DNA of 64,000 nucleotides from Bacteriovoracaceae bacterium (GTDB taxonomy: Bacteria; Bdellovibrionota; Bacteriovoracia; Bacteriovoracales; Bacteriovoracaceae): positions 1-64,000 of the forward strand of contig CANFHC010000006.1 of assembly GCA_947446575.1 (NCBI GenBank). Reading direction: 5' to 3'. Below, in pieces: positions 50,689 through 59,258 of the stretch; positions within the stretch are counted from its first letter, which is position 1; every line of letters begins with the position of its first letter. A model generated the notes under the pieces. It saw nothing but the letters and a program-made list of their open reading frames with translations, was not told where the DNA came from and searched no databases. Both the position numbers and the translations under genes were made by a program.

Positions 50689-51336
50689 ATGATCAAAAAT
50701 AGTATTTACACTTATGACTACTTTCAACCAGAAGATTACAAATTTTCACTAGATTCTGTTTTTCTAGCACAAAAAGTCGCTGGACTGATAAAATCTGGGC
50801 CAATTCTAGAGGATTGGAAGGTTCTCGACCTTTGTGCGGGATGCGGTATTATTGGACTCGAGCTCTCATTGCACTCTCCACTTTTGTCAAAAATGGATTT
50901 TTTAGAAATCCAAGAGAACTATTTACCTTTTTTCCAAAAAAATCTAGAGATGATTTATCCCCGTCCCAGGCTTAAAGATTTCACTTTTTTGAATCTTAAT
51001 TATCAAGATCTGATGACAAAATCACATGAAAATTCTTATGATCTAATTGTATCTAATCCCCCTTATTTTTTCAAAGGCGAAGGATTGCTTTCTCCCAATC
51101 AATTTAAAAACCGTTGCCGCTTTTTCCTAGATAGTGATTTTGAAACATTAATTTTAACGATTGCCAATATTTTAAAACCAAACGCTTGTGCTTATATTTT
51201 AGTGCGAAAAGGAGATCATCATGGAAGAGATCCAATAAATGAAATAAAAGCGATATTAGGAAGTTTTGCCAGTGCTCAAATAATTGATAATGTCCGCGGT
51301 ACTGATATTGTCCAAATCAAGAAAGAAATCCTTTAA
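50689..51336 (+). CDS. tRNA1(Val) adenine-N6-methyltransferase-like (TrmN6/YfiC)
   Basis: Class I methyltransferase of 215 aa. VLDLCAGCGIIGLELS is the SAM motif and IVSNPPYF is the N6-adenine NPPY motif. The N-terminal YDYFQPEDYKFSLDSVFLAQ matches the YfiC / TrmN6 start (...YKFTTDSVLLA). It would methylate A37 of tRNA-Val. The 3' end overlaps the convergent TatD gene by 81 bp, unusually long for this window. Confidence 0.9.
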   Translation: MIKNSIYTYDYFQPEDYKFSLDSVFLAQKVAGLIKSGPILEDWKVLDLCAGCGIIGLELSLHSPLLSKMDFLEIQENYLPFFQKNLEMIYPRPRLKDFTFLNLNYQDLMTKSHENSYDLIVSNPPYFFKGEGLLSPNQFKNRCRFFLDSDFETLILTIANILKPNACAYILVRKGDHHGRDPINEIKAILGSFASAQIIDNVRGTDIVQIKKEIL

Positions 51337-51948
51337 ATTATCTTCCATTATTTTTTTCAACTCTCTCTCCCCTAATCCCAAAAGCGATTGTGTTTTTTTG
51401 TAAATTGCAACGATATCGAAATCTATCTGATCATCAGTTTCAAGAAAAATTCGGTTTGTAGGTAACATCTTAATTACTTCATGAGCTTTTTCTTTTTCAT
51501 TAAAAAGTCTTGCTCCAAATGAAAAAAAACAATTAAACTTTAAAAATTTTTCAGCTTCAAAATAGTTTCCTGCGAAGTCATGCATTAGAATTTTTCCAGC
51601 ATATTTTTTTTGTTTCAAGATCATAAGGACATCGGAGTGTGCCTTCACACAATGAATAATAATAGGACGCTTAGTTTCTTGAGCCCAATCAAGATGCCAC
51701 TCAAAAACCTTGAGCTGCTCTTCTAATGTGGCAATACCTTCTCGTTTGCGATCTAGTCCACATTCGCCTACAGCAAGCATATTTGGTTGAAAAGTTTTTT
51801 TTAATTGAAGAAATTTTGTGAAAACTTCGGCTTCTTTAAAAGGAGATTTTAAATCCCATGGGTGAATTCCCAAAGAGTGAACTCCAACGAGGAAAGACAA
51901 TCCCTCACTTTTATTCAAATGAGTGTGAATATCAATTGTTCTAATCAT
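51256..51948 (-). CDS. TatD-family metal-dependent hydrolase
   Basis: TIM-barrel nuclease-like protein, 230 aa (a little short; TatD is about 260). Metal ligands: IDIHTHL (HxH), VGECGLDR (Glu, Asp), IIIHCVKAH (His), LMHDFAG (His as HDF), and a late Asp in LETDDQ. Shortened relative to E. coli TatD by missing some helical insertions. Its ATG overlaps the RR-HD-GYP stop as ATGA, so translation is coupled. Convergent overlap of 81 bp with the methyltransferase. Confidence 0.85.
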   Translation of the reverse strand: MIRTIDIHTHLNKSEGLSFLVGVHSLGIHPWDLKSPFKEAEVFTKFLQLKKTFQPNMLAVGECGLDRKREGIATLEEQLKVFEWHLDWAQETKRPIIIHCVKAHSDVLMILKQKKYAGKILMHDFAGNYFEAEKFLKFNCFFSFGARLFNEKEKAHEVIKMLPTNRIFLETDDQIDFDIVAIYKKTQSLLGLGERELKKIMEDNLKDFFLDLDNISTADIINYLSTGKTS

Positions 51949-53021
51949 TTTGATAAATTATCAAGTGCTGATAATATCTTGATAAAATGCGAGCCTCTGA
52001 ATTTTGATCTCGCAATAGTTATGTAATTGCTCATTATCCATTTAGGATTAGCGAGGATATACTCAGTTAAATCATGAGAGACAATAAAGACTGAAGATAG
52101 TGGTGAGATTTTTTGAAAAGTTAGCTTGCTAGGATAACCAGTACCTTTCGGTAGCTCATGATGCTGTTTGATTATTAAAGCGACATCTGGAGGAACTTCT
52201 CTCAAACCTTCTAATGACCTTTCGGCGATATTTGGATGTTCTAATACTAATTTGTATTCCACTTCACTCAAAACTTCTTTTTTACTTTCAAGTTCTTCGA
52301 ATGAATTTATCTTCGCCAAATCTGGTCTATCCGATAAACCCATATCATGTAAATAGGAAGCAAAAACAAATTTCTCTAAAGTTTTATCTGTATTCCATTC
52401 AAGCTCAATACAAATTCCAGTCGAAATATTGATGAGCATTCCGATGTGCTGAAAAATGTAATCTTCATTAGGGCTTACATTTTTCATTTTCGAAAAAAGC
52501 TCTTTCAGTCTTGGATTTTTTCTAATTCCATCCATGACTTTACTTACTCGCTTCTCTAGTTGCAAAATCGAAAAAGGCAAATTGCATTTTAAGAAGGGAA
52601 TATCATCTAGTTTTGGTTCGGCAGGAAGAGCTGGTGGCAGAGGCAGTGGTTTCCCATGTAATACATTTTCTGCAATACTTCGAAGTTCATCATGCTCGAA
52701 GGGCTTCATCAGCACACCAGCAAAGCGCTGATTATGCTTTTGAACAAATTGTGGAGTAATGATTCCACTAACAATGACAAATGGAACCGATTTATTAGGA
52801 TTACTTGGAGTATCAACTAAAAACTTTATTACTTCCGCACCATTTCGCCCTTCTAAATTAATATCTAATATGACGAAAGCAAATTGATTTTCCGATAATT
52901 TAGAAATCGCCATCTCGACTGTTTTAGCCGTCAAGACCTTATCAAAGAGATCCCCTATAATTTCAGTAACGATATCTATTATTTCAACATTATCATCAAT
53001 AATAAGGAGCATTTTTTCCAT
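51945..53021 (-). CDS. Response regulator with HD-GYP-like domain
   Basis: 358-aa two-domain protein. Receiver residues 1-120: acidic pair IIDDN, phospho-acceptor FVILDINLEG, Lys in GVLMKPFEHDE. Then a linker and an HD domain with SYLHDMGL (HD), IIKQHHELPKGTGYPS (a GTGYP version of the HHE-x-x-DG-x-GYP motif), and VSHDLTEY. The GYP remains, so c-di-GMP hydrolysis is likely, though the Asp of the DG pair is replaced by Lys-Gly. The TatD-family gene follows with a 4-bp overlap. Confidence 0.88.
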   Translation of the reverse strand: MEKMLLIIDDNVEIIDIVTEIIGDLFDKVLTAKTVEMAISKLSENQFAFVILDINLEGRNGAEVIKFLVDTPSNPNKSVPFVIVSGIITPQFVQKHNQRFAGVLMKPFEHDELRSIAENVLHGKPLPLPPALPAEPKLDDIPFLKCNLPFSILQLEKRVSKVMDGIRKNPRLKELFSKMKNVSPNEDYIFQHIGMLINISTGICIELEWNTDKTLEKFVFASYLHDMGLSDRPDLAKINSFEELESKKEVLSEVEYKLVLEHPNIAERSLEGLREVPPDVALIIKQHHELPKGTGYPSKLTFQKISPLSSVFIVSHDLTEYILANPKWIMSNYITIARSKFRGSHFIKILSALDNLSK

Positions 53022-53250
53022 ATATCTATATTATGACAATTCATAATTTTTACAAGTTCTTGTATGTAAGAATGCACTTTGAAGTGCAACTTCTGATGAA
53101 GCTAATCTTGCATCTCATAAAATGCTTGATCCAATAGGTCTTGCTTTGGGTCTTTATGAAAAAAAGATTCCTCACAGTCGGCTATTTAACTAGACCTAAA
53201 AAATTTAATCAACTCGCACGGTAGTTAAGTTTATAGTAAACTAAGAGCCT

Positions 53251-55632
53251 ATGAATCAGCTCATAAAACTCCCTATTGATGACATAAAAGAAGACATTAA
53301 AACTTCTTTTGATAGTCATTCCAATATTATTTTAAAAGCAAGCCCAGGATCAGGGAAAACTACTCGTGTTCCACTATACTTGCTAGAAAAAACAGATAAG
53401 AAAATATTTATCCTAGAACCTCGCAGACTTGCGGCCAAACTTGCAGCCTTGCAGGTTGCTCGCGAGCTTGGAGAAAAAATTGGCGAGCGTGTGGGATATG
53501 TATTTCGTTTTGAAAAAGTTATGAGTGAAAAAACTCGTATCCTTTTTTTGACTGAAGGAACTTTTCTAAAAATACTCTCCCAAAATAAAGAAATATTTGA
53601 TGTCGGCATCATTATTTTAGATGAATTTCACGAAAGGCACCTAAGTACAGATGCAGCCTTAAGTTTTGTCATGAAATTACAGAATGAAAAAAGACCTGAT
53701 TTAAAAGTTGTCGTCATGTCAGCGACAATTGAAACTCTAAAATTAGAAAATTTTCTTAACCAATTTTCTCCTAGCAAGACAATTGAACTCCAGTCTGACC
53801 GCTTCCCTCTCACATTGACTTATCTTCCAAACGTAACAAGTGTCATTCAAGCCCCTCTTGCTAAAAAAGTTCGTGGCTGTCTTGAAGATATAATCAGCGC
53901 AAAGGTTCCTGGAGACATTTTAGTCTTTCTTCCTGGGATGAAAGAAATACGAGAATGTCAGTCAATCCTCTCTCTTTTGTGTGAAGAGCATAAAATCCAT
54001 TGCCATATTTTGCATGGAGATTTAACTTCTGAAGAGCAAACTCTTGTACTGGATCCTAATAATGAAAGAAAAATTATCCTTTCAACAAATATAGCAGAGA
54101 GTTCCGTTACAATTCCAGGTATTCAAATTGTTATCGATTCTGGATTACAGCGAGAGAGCTCTTACAATTTTTATTCAGGTCTCCCAGAACTAAAAGTAAC
54201 AAAAATTTCAAAGGCTTCAGCAACTCAAAGAGCAGGACGTGCCAATCGCCAAAATAGCGGTCACTGTTATCGCCTTTATGCTGAATTGGATTTTGATCAA
54301 CGTCCTTATTTTTTAAAACCAGAAATTCAAAGAAGTGACTTAAGTGAGCTTTACTTGATGGCATTAGACCTATTCTCTTTTCCACTTGAGAAACTTTCTT
54401 GGTTAGAGCCCCCGCCTGCAAGTGCTCTGAGCAATGCTCATGATTTACTTTGTGCCCTCAATGCCATAGATAAAGACTTTCACGTAACGTCTATAGGAGT
54501 TGAAGTTCTCAACTATCCACTTCATCCAAGACTTGCCCGCATCGTTGCGGAAGCTCAAAATTGTTCTCATGATATATTCCATGACACCTTGATTTTTTTA
54601 GCCAATTTTCTTAACGAGAAAAACCGTGATCGCTTTTTTCACTTATTGCCATATAAGGGAAAAAATATTCAAAATAAAAAGAAGTCTCTTGAAGAAATCA
54701 TGCTTGCTGGATTTCCAGATCGAGTGGCGAGGTCTCGTGGTGACAGTTTTTTTGAAGTCATAACGATGAATGGTGATACGTTAAAAATTGCTCGTGATAA
54801 AGCTTCTGACTTTGATCCCCGCCACGAATTGTGGATAGTGATGGATTTAAATAATAACAAAGAAGTGATAATTTTTTTGCCAATAGAAGAATCTTGGTTA
54901 TATGACTTAGAGCCATTTCCCATTTCTGAAGATCTTAAATACGTTTGGGATGAGAAAAAGAATAGTGTTGTCCAAAATTCACGAACAATGATAGGCAAAA
55001 TTTTACTCACCGAAGAAAAAAGTATACCCAAAATTGCCAACGCCGAAACTCGTAAAATTTTAATTGATCAAGCGAAAGGCTTTTTACAATCCCTTAAATC
55101 CAGTATGGAATATGAACGACTTTTGACTTTAAATCGCATTCTTTTAAAAAAGGAAATTGCGGATCTAGAAGATGCTGTCCTCGAGCATTTTATTTATGAG
55201 AATATTCATTTTAATATTAATGATAAACAATTATTATCTGAAACGTTTTTTGTAGAGCTTAAAACCCAAATTGATCCAGAAAATATTTTTAATCTTGATT
55301 TTGATTTTCCACTTACAATTCAATTAACAGACAAAAGAAAAATTTCCATCAGTTATGATCGAGGCAGCGATCCATGGATTGAATCATTCATTCAAGATTT
55401 TTATGGACTTACAAAAACACCAATACTTGCGAAAGGAAAAATACCTTTAACTCTTAAACTTTTAGGGCCTCATAAACGCGCCATTCAAGTTACTCAAGAC
55501 TTAGAGAGTTTTTGGAATAAAACCTATCCACAAATGTATAAAGAACTAACGAGGGAATACCCTCGTCATTACTGGCCAGAAAAACCCATGAGTGCTAAGC
55601 CCATTTTACTCAAGAGACAGGTAACTTTGTAA
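53251..55632 (+). CDS. hrpB: ATP-dependent helicase HrpB
   Basis: DEAH/DExH helicase of 793 aa. Walker A is SPGSGKTT (31-38), motif II reads DEFH (124-127) with ER following, motif III is VMSATIE, and QRAGRANRQ is motif VI. The HrpB-specific C-terminus ends in FWNKTYPQMYKELTREYPRHYWPEKP, typical of HrpB. In E. coli its role is not defined; it is an RNA helicase by sequence. It overlaps the convergent metallophosphoesterase gene by 23 bp. Confidence 0.95.
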   Translation: MNQLIKLPIDDIKEDIKTSFDSHSNIILKASPGSGKTTRVPLYLLEKTDKKIFILEPRRLAAKLAALQVARELGEKIGERVGYVFRFEKVMSEKTRILFLTEGTFLKILSQNKEIFDVGIIILDEFHERHLSTDAALSFVMKLQNEKRPDLKVVVMSATIETLKLENFLNQFSPSKTIELQSDRFPLTLTYLPNVTSVIQAPLAKKVRGCLEDIISAKVPGDILVFLPGMKEIRECQSILSLLCEEHKIHCHILHGDLTSEEQTLVLDPNNERKIILSTNIAESSVTIPGIQIVIDSGLQRESSYNFYSGLPELKVTKISKASATQRAGRANRQNSGHCYRLYAELDFDQRPYFLKPEIQRSDLSELYLMALDLFSFPLEKLSWLEPPPASALSNAHDLLCALNAIDKDFHVTSIGVEVLNYPLHPRLARIVAEAQNCSHDIFHDTLIFLANFLNEKNRDRFFHLLPYKGKNIQNKKKSLEEIMLAGFPDRVARSRGDSFFEVITMNGDTLKIARDKASDFDPRHELWIVMDLNNNKEVIIFLPIEESWLYDLEPFPISEDLKYVWDEKKNSVVQNSRTMIGKILLTEEKSIPKIANAETRKILIDQAKGFLQSLKSSMEYERLLTLNRILLKKEIADLEDAVLEHFIYENIHFNINDKQLLSETFFVELKTQIDPENIFNLDFDFPLTIQLTDKRKISISYDRGSDPWIESFIQDFYGLTKTPILAKGKIPLTLKLLGPHKRAIQVTQDLESFWNKTYPQMYKELTREYPRHYWPEKPMSAKPILLKRQVTL

Positions 55633-56770
55633 GTTCGATAACCGTTATTTCAGGTGGAACTCCAAATCGACTTGGAGGTCCCCAATAACCAGTTCCTTGA
55701 TTGACATATATCCAAGTTTTTTCATGCATATTTAATCCTTTCACATAGGGCTGAAAAAAATAAATTAAAATATTATATGGAAAATATTGTCCAGAATGAG
55801 TGTGACCAGATATTTGTAAGTGGAATCCTGCTTTGGCTGCCGCAAATACACTTCGTGGTTGATGAGCAAGCAAAATTTTAACGGCATTAGCGGGAGATCC
55901 TTTTAAAGCTAAGTCAGGACTTGAAACCCCTCCACCTTCGACATTTCTTGAAGAATAATCGTGCACACCGGCCATAACAAGTTGGGCACCCTTTTTTTCA
56001 ACAATAATATGTTCATTAAGCAGTGGAGAAAATCCAATATCCCCCCAGTATTTAATCCAACTAGCAAAGCCCCAATAGTATTCGTGATTGCCAGGAACCA
56101 TAAATTTGCCCATTGGGGCAATGATTTCTTTAAAGGCTGAGAGTTCATCGGCAAGTTGAGAGTGAGTTCCATCAATCATATCGCCAGTGAGCACGACAAT
56201 ATCTGGCTTAATTTCATTGCTCATGCTTACAATTGTTTCAACAAATTCTCTTTTAATTGTTTGTCCCACGTGAAGATCGCTGATTTGTAAAATACGCACG
56301 CCTTCAAACTCATTTGGCAGATCGGCGATTAAAACCTTTACGTTTTTTATTTTGGGTTTTTTACGAGCTTCAAAAAATCCTAATATAGTCATTACAAACG
56401 TGGCGCCCAAACTAAGTACTGCTAAGGCTAATTTTAAAAAGTCTCTGTGTTCTGTAGTTGCTTTTGTAAGCTTATCGTATACAAATAATCCAAAAACATT
56501 AAAGATCATTAAAACCATAAGAATCGAATAAGCTCCAAAAATTATATACCCACACCATTGGAGAGCATTATATAAAAATCCGGGCTCTTTTTTAGGATAC
56601 ATTCGGTAAACATAGGGTGCACTCAGCATGACCGTTGTTGCCAACGCATTTAAAATCCAAAGCATTAAAGCAGGAACCCCAATCAAAGAAAAGGCACTAA
56701 TATAATAGCGACCAATCAAGTAATTGAGATATGAAAAGAGGGACACAAAAACGATAAAAAATATTTTCAT
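55610..56770 (-). CDS. Membrane metallophosphoesterase (YkuE-like)
   Basis: 386-aa phosphoesterase with about four N-terminal membrane helices (residues 1-130), then a calcineurin-like domain. All five motifs are present: LQISDLHVGQ, VVLTGDMIDG, VPGNHEYYWG, ILLAHQPRS and QISGHTHSGQ. YkuE-type enzymes act on lipid-linked substrates such as UDP-diacylglucosamine-like lipids at the membrane. The HAD lipoprotein lies upstream on the same strand (75-bp gap). Convergent 23-bp overlap with hrpB. Confidence 0.9.
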   Translation of the reverse strand: MKIFFIVFVSLFSYLNYLIGRYYISAFSLIGVPALMLWILNALATTVMLSAPYVYRMYPKKEPGFLYNALQWCGYIIFGAYSILMVLMIFNVFGLFVYDKLTKATTEHRDFLKLALAVLSLGATFVMTILGFFEARKKPKIKNVKVLIADLPNEFEGVRILQISDLHVGQTIKREFVETIVSMSNEIKPDIVVLTGDMIDGTHSQLADELSAFKEIIAPMGKFMVPGNHEYYWGFASWIKYWGDIGFSPLLNEHIIVEKKGAQLVMAGVHDYSSRNVEGGGVSSPDLALKGSPANAVKILLAHQPRSVFAAAKAGFHLQISGHTHSGQYFPYNILIYFFQPYVKGLNMHEKTWIYVNQGTGYWGPPSRFGVPPEITVIELTKLPVS

Positions 56771-56845
56771 AAAGGCACTCTATCCTAAATGAGCTCTAAA
56801 AATCGACAAAATTAAATTAGAAAAAAACTAGGTCTGGCTGGTCTA

Positions 56846-57688
56846 TCAGATGTCTATAAAAGAGGTCATTAGTTGAAGACATGTTGCACTGGATTTTTGT
56901 TTGGATAAACGACGTGATTGTTCATACATTTTATTTGAATAATCATTCCATTGATTGCTTGCTAAGTTGAGTTGCGTCTTTTCGATTTGTATGGCCTCAC
57001 TTAAATTTATGCCCTGTTCCTCACTTTCTCTTAGTGCTGAGTTCACGGCTCCATGAATAATGGATAATTTATATTTGGCAAAACTCCATTCATCAATTGA
57101 ACGAGGGACATACTCACCTACGGCTTCTGTTGAAGCTTGAAAAGTTTTGAAATACTCATAAGTTTTTCCTAAACCTATGACATGTTCATTTTGACTATTA
57201 TTTAAAGTAAAATTTTCTGTATCATCAATCATTATTAATTCGCTTAAGTCTTTTGATATTTTTGTAAGGTCTTTTTTAAAGCGCACTGAAAATTTATCTG
57301 TAGCCAATGCTCCCGGAGAAGTTGTTAAGTCCTCGCGGTTGAGTATTTTAAATGCTATCTCCTCTAGACTTCTTCCATCACTTAGTTTTATTTTTTGCAA
57401 TAAAACATGATTGCGCTCTTTGCTTCCTCCACTAAAAAAAGAAATTTTGGTATATTTTCTGCTCAGCAAATCTTCAACAAATTCTTCTACACCATTCATG
57501 ATAAAATATTTTTTCCCCTCTACTGATATAATTCGTGGGCCTTGCATGTCAGTCTTAACTTCTGAGGTAAGAGTCCAATCAATATCAAAAACAATATGCC
57601 TTATTTTATTAGACGACGCTGGATTTCGTGCCAAATCAGCGCAAGAGGTTATTAAGACTAAAAATAGTAAAAGGAGAATCCTATTCAT
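56846..57688 (-). CDS. HAD-fold lipoprotein phosphatase
   Basis: 280-aa lipoprotein (NRILLLLFLVLITSC, lipobox ITSC) with a HAD phosphatase core: DIDWTLT (residues 35-41, D-x-D-x-T), SFFSGGSKE (motif II), and LIMIDDTENF (motif IV). The DxDxT shape is typical of the FCP/NIF and acid phosphatase branches. It is exported, so a periplasmic phosphatase is likely. A GCCGATAG element lies 7 nt upstream of the ATG. It is not a known named family to me. Confidence 0.8.
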   Translation of the reverse strand: MNRILLLLFLVLITSCADLARNPASSNKIRHIVFDIDWTLTSEVKTDMQGPRIISVEGKKYFIMNGVEEFVEDLLSRKYTKISFFSGGSKERNHVLLQKIKLSDGRSLEEIAFKILNREDLTTSPGALATDKFSVRFKKDLTKISKDLSELIMIDDTENFTLNNSQNEHVIGLGKTYEYFKTFQASTEAVGEYVPRSIDEWSFAKYKLSIIHGAVNSALRESEEQGINLSEAIQIEKTQLNLASNQWNDYSNKMYEQSRRLSKQKSSATCLQLMTSFIDI

Positions 57689-57695
57689 CTTGAAT

Positions 57696-57703
57696 CTATC
57701 GGC
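57696..57703 (-). promoter_or_regulatory. FliA-like -10 element before the HAD lipoprotein
   Basis: GCCGATAG on the reverse strand lies exactly 7 nt before the ATG at 57688 and matches GCCGATAA in 7 of 8 bases. The -35 position reads TTTATTCA, a poor match. The same 7-nt placement is seen at 31247 and 43461. Confidence 0.4.
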
Positions 57704-57754
57704 AGAATGGAGTGATGAATAAAAAAAACATTCCCAACTAAATAGCTCGCCTAT

Positions 57755-58528
57755 CTAAAAGGATGAATATATGGAAAACGTTGGTTCGTGATGTGGAGTA
57801 TAGACTTGAGATAGCCAAGGATGATCTTGCTGAATGAAACTTCGTAGCCTTCCTCGACCTATGATTTTCAGTGGATTGTCTCGGGCAATCAACTGCAGAT
57901 GATTTATTGTTTTTTTTATATGCTCAACAGTACCGTAATCATAAAGAAGATAAATATCTGCTATCGGTATTTCAAAACTTTCCGCCGATAAATCAGCTTG
58001 CTGCATTTCAGAATTAAATAATTGATCTGCAACAAGCTGACGATTACTTTCTTCCACTCTTTCGTTTACGATTTCAAAACCTAGAAATGTACTATTTGGT
58101 GAAAGTAGATTTACGACATAGGCCATTCTTGCATAGCCTGCGCCTAGATCAATAATTCTGCTTTTTTTATCCGATAATAACAGTCGCCCCATATCCATTA
58201 GTTCATTGTAAGGAGTCAAGAGTTGTCTAGGATTTAACCCTACCCACGACTGACTTCCTTCATGCATCATCTTTCCCCAGCTCTCTATACTTCCTAAAGG
58301 ATTTAGAACTTGGGCCATTGATTTTAATTTGGTTTCAGTTTCAAAAATCTTAAAACCTATAATTTTATCTACATACTCTGAATGATCTTGAATTGATTGA
58401 TAGTTTTTGCTATCAGGCGCACTAAAGAACTGGGGATTAGATAGCAGTGAATCTCTTTCATTTTTTGATAGATTCGACTCGGCAAGGGCCTTAAAGTCTG
58501 ATAAATGTTTTAAAGAGTTTGAATTCAT
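57755..58528 (-). CDS. SAM-dependent methyltransferase, class I
   Basis: 257-aa methyltransferase. Motif I is RIIDLGAGYARMAYVVNLL, motif II FLGFEIVNERVEESN, then YLLYDYGTVEHIKKT for the acidic motif. The N-terminal 80 residues are helical and of unknown role. Substrate unknown. ATG 58528 is taken instead of TTG 58534. It is divergent from the Dph6-like gene, with only 37 bp between starts. Confidence 0.82.
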   Translation of the reverse strand: MNSNSLKHLSDFKALAESNLSKNERDSLLSNPQFFSAPDSKNYQSIQDHSEYVDKIIGFKIFETETKLKSMAQVLNPLGSIESWGKMMHEGSQSWVGLNPRQLLTPYNELMDMGRLLLSDKKSRIIDLGAGYARMAYVVNLLSPNSTFLGFEIVNERVEESNRQLVADQLFNSEMQQADLSAESFEIPIADIYLLYDYGTVEHIKKTINHLQLIARDNPLKIIGRGRLRSFIQQDHPWLSQVYTPHHEPTFSIYSSF

Positions 58529-58565
58529 TAACAATAATCGAATGCTTAAATTAAATGGAAAATAT

Positions 58566-59258
58566 ATGCCTAGTACTATGACTCAAAATGATGCCAAAGA
58601 AAAGATACTTTTATTTTGGAGTGGTGGAAAAGATAGTGCACTTGCTCTTCATCATTTAATTCAAGAGGCTCAATATGAAATCGTTGGGTTAGTCACAACT
58701 TTCAACCGTGACACTAACACTGTAAACTTTCATGGAATTCCAGACTCTTTAATTATTGATCAAGCAAAAATGTTGAAGCTTCCATTGCAGCGAATTTTTC
58801 TTCCTGCCAATTGCTCTAATACTGAATACATTGATCACGTAGGAAAAATCCTTTTAATTTTCTCTCGCCGTGGTGTTCACAACGTAGCTTTTGGAGATAT
58901 TCATTTAGAAGACATTCGCAAGTTTCGCGAAGAGATGTTAGTTCCTTTAGAAATGAAAGCGGTTTTTCCTTTGTGGGGAAAAGACTCTAAAGAAGTAAAT
59001 AATGAATTTTTTAAATCTGGACATAAGGCTCTAGTGACTTCTATTTTAAAAGAAAAGCTTGATCCAAGTTTTTTAAATTGTGAATTCGATCAACATTTTG
59101 TTAATCGTTTGCCAAAAGAAGTTGATCCATCTGGGGAAAACGGTGAATTTCACACCTTCGTAACTTTTGGACCGAGCTTTAAAATGCGTGTCCCTTTCTC
59201 TAAAGCGATCGCCATTGAAGAAGGTCCTTACTTAGTAAGTTTAATGAAAGAACCCTAG
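58566..59258 (+). CDS. Dph6-like (diphthine-ammonia ligase family) ATPase
   Basis: 230-aa PP-loop protein: LFWSGGKDSALALHHLI (the SGGxDS motif) binds ATP, and the family-specific GENGEFHTFVTFGP is near the C-terminus. In archaea/eukaryotes it makes diphthamide; bacteria have no diphthamide, so the true substrate is unknown. I start at ATG 58566: the 58407 ORF start overlaps the divergent methyltransferase. Its TAG is shared as CTAG with the convergent TraB-like gene. Confidence 0.88.
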   Translation: MPSTMTQNDAKEKILLFWSGGKDSALALHHLIQEAQYEIVGLVTTFNRDTNTVNFHGIPDSLIIDQAKMLKLPLQRIFLPANCSNTEYIDHVGKILLIFSRRGVHNVAFGDIHLEDIRKFREEMLVPLEMKAVFPLWGKDSKEVNNEFFKSGHKALVTSILKEKLDPSFLNCEFDQHFVNRLPKEVDPSGENGEFHTFVTFGPSFKMRVPFSKAIAIEEGPYLVSLMKEP

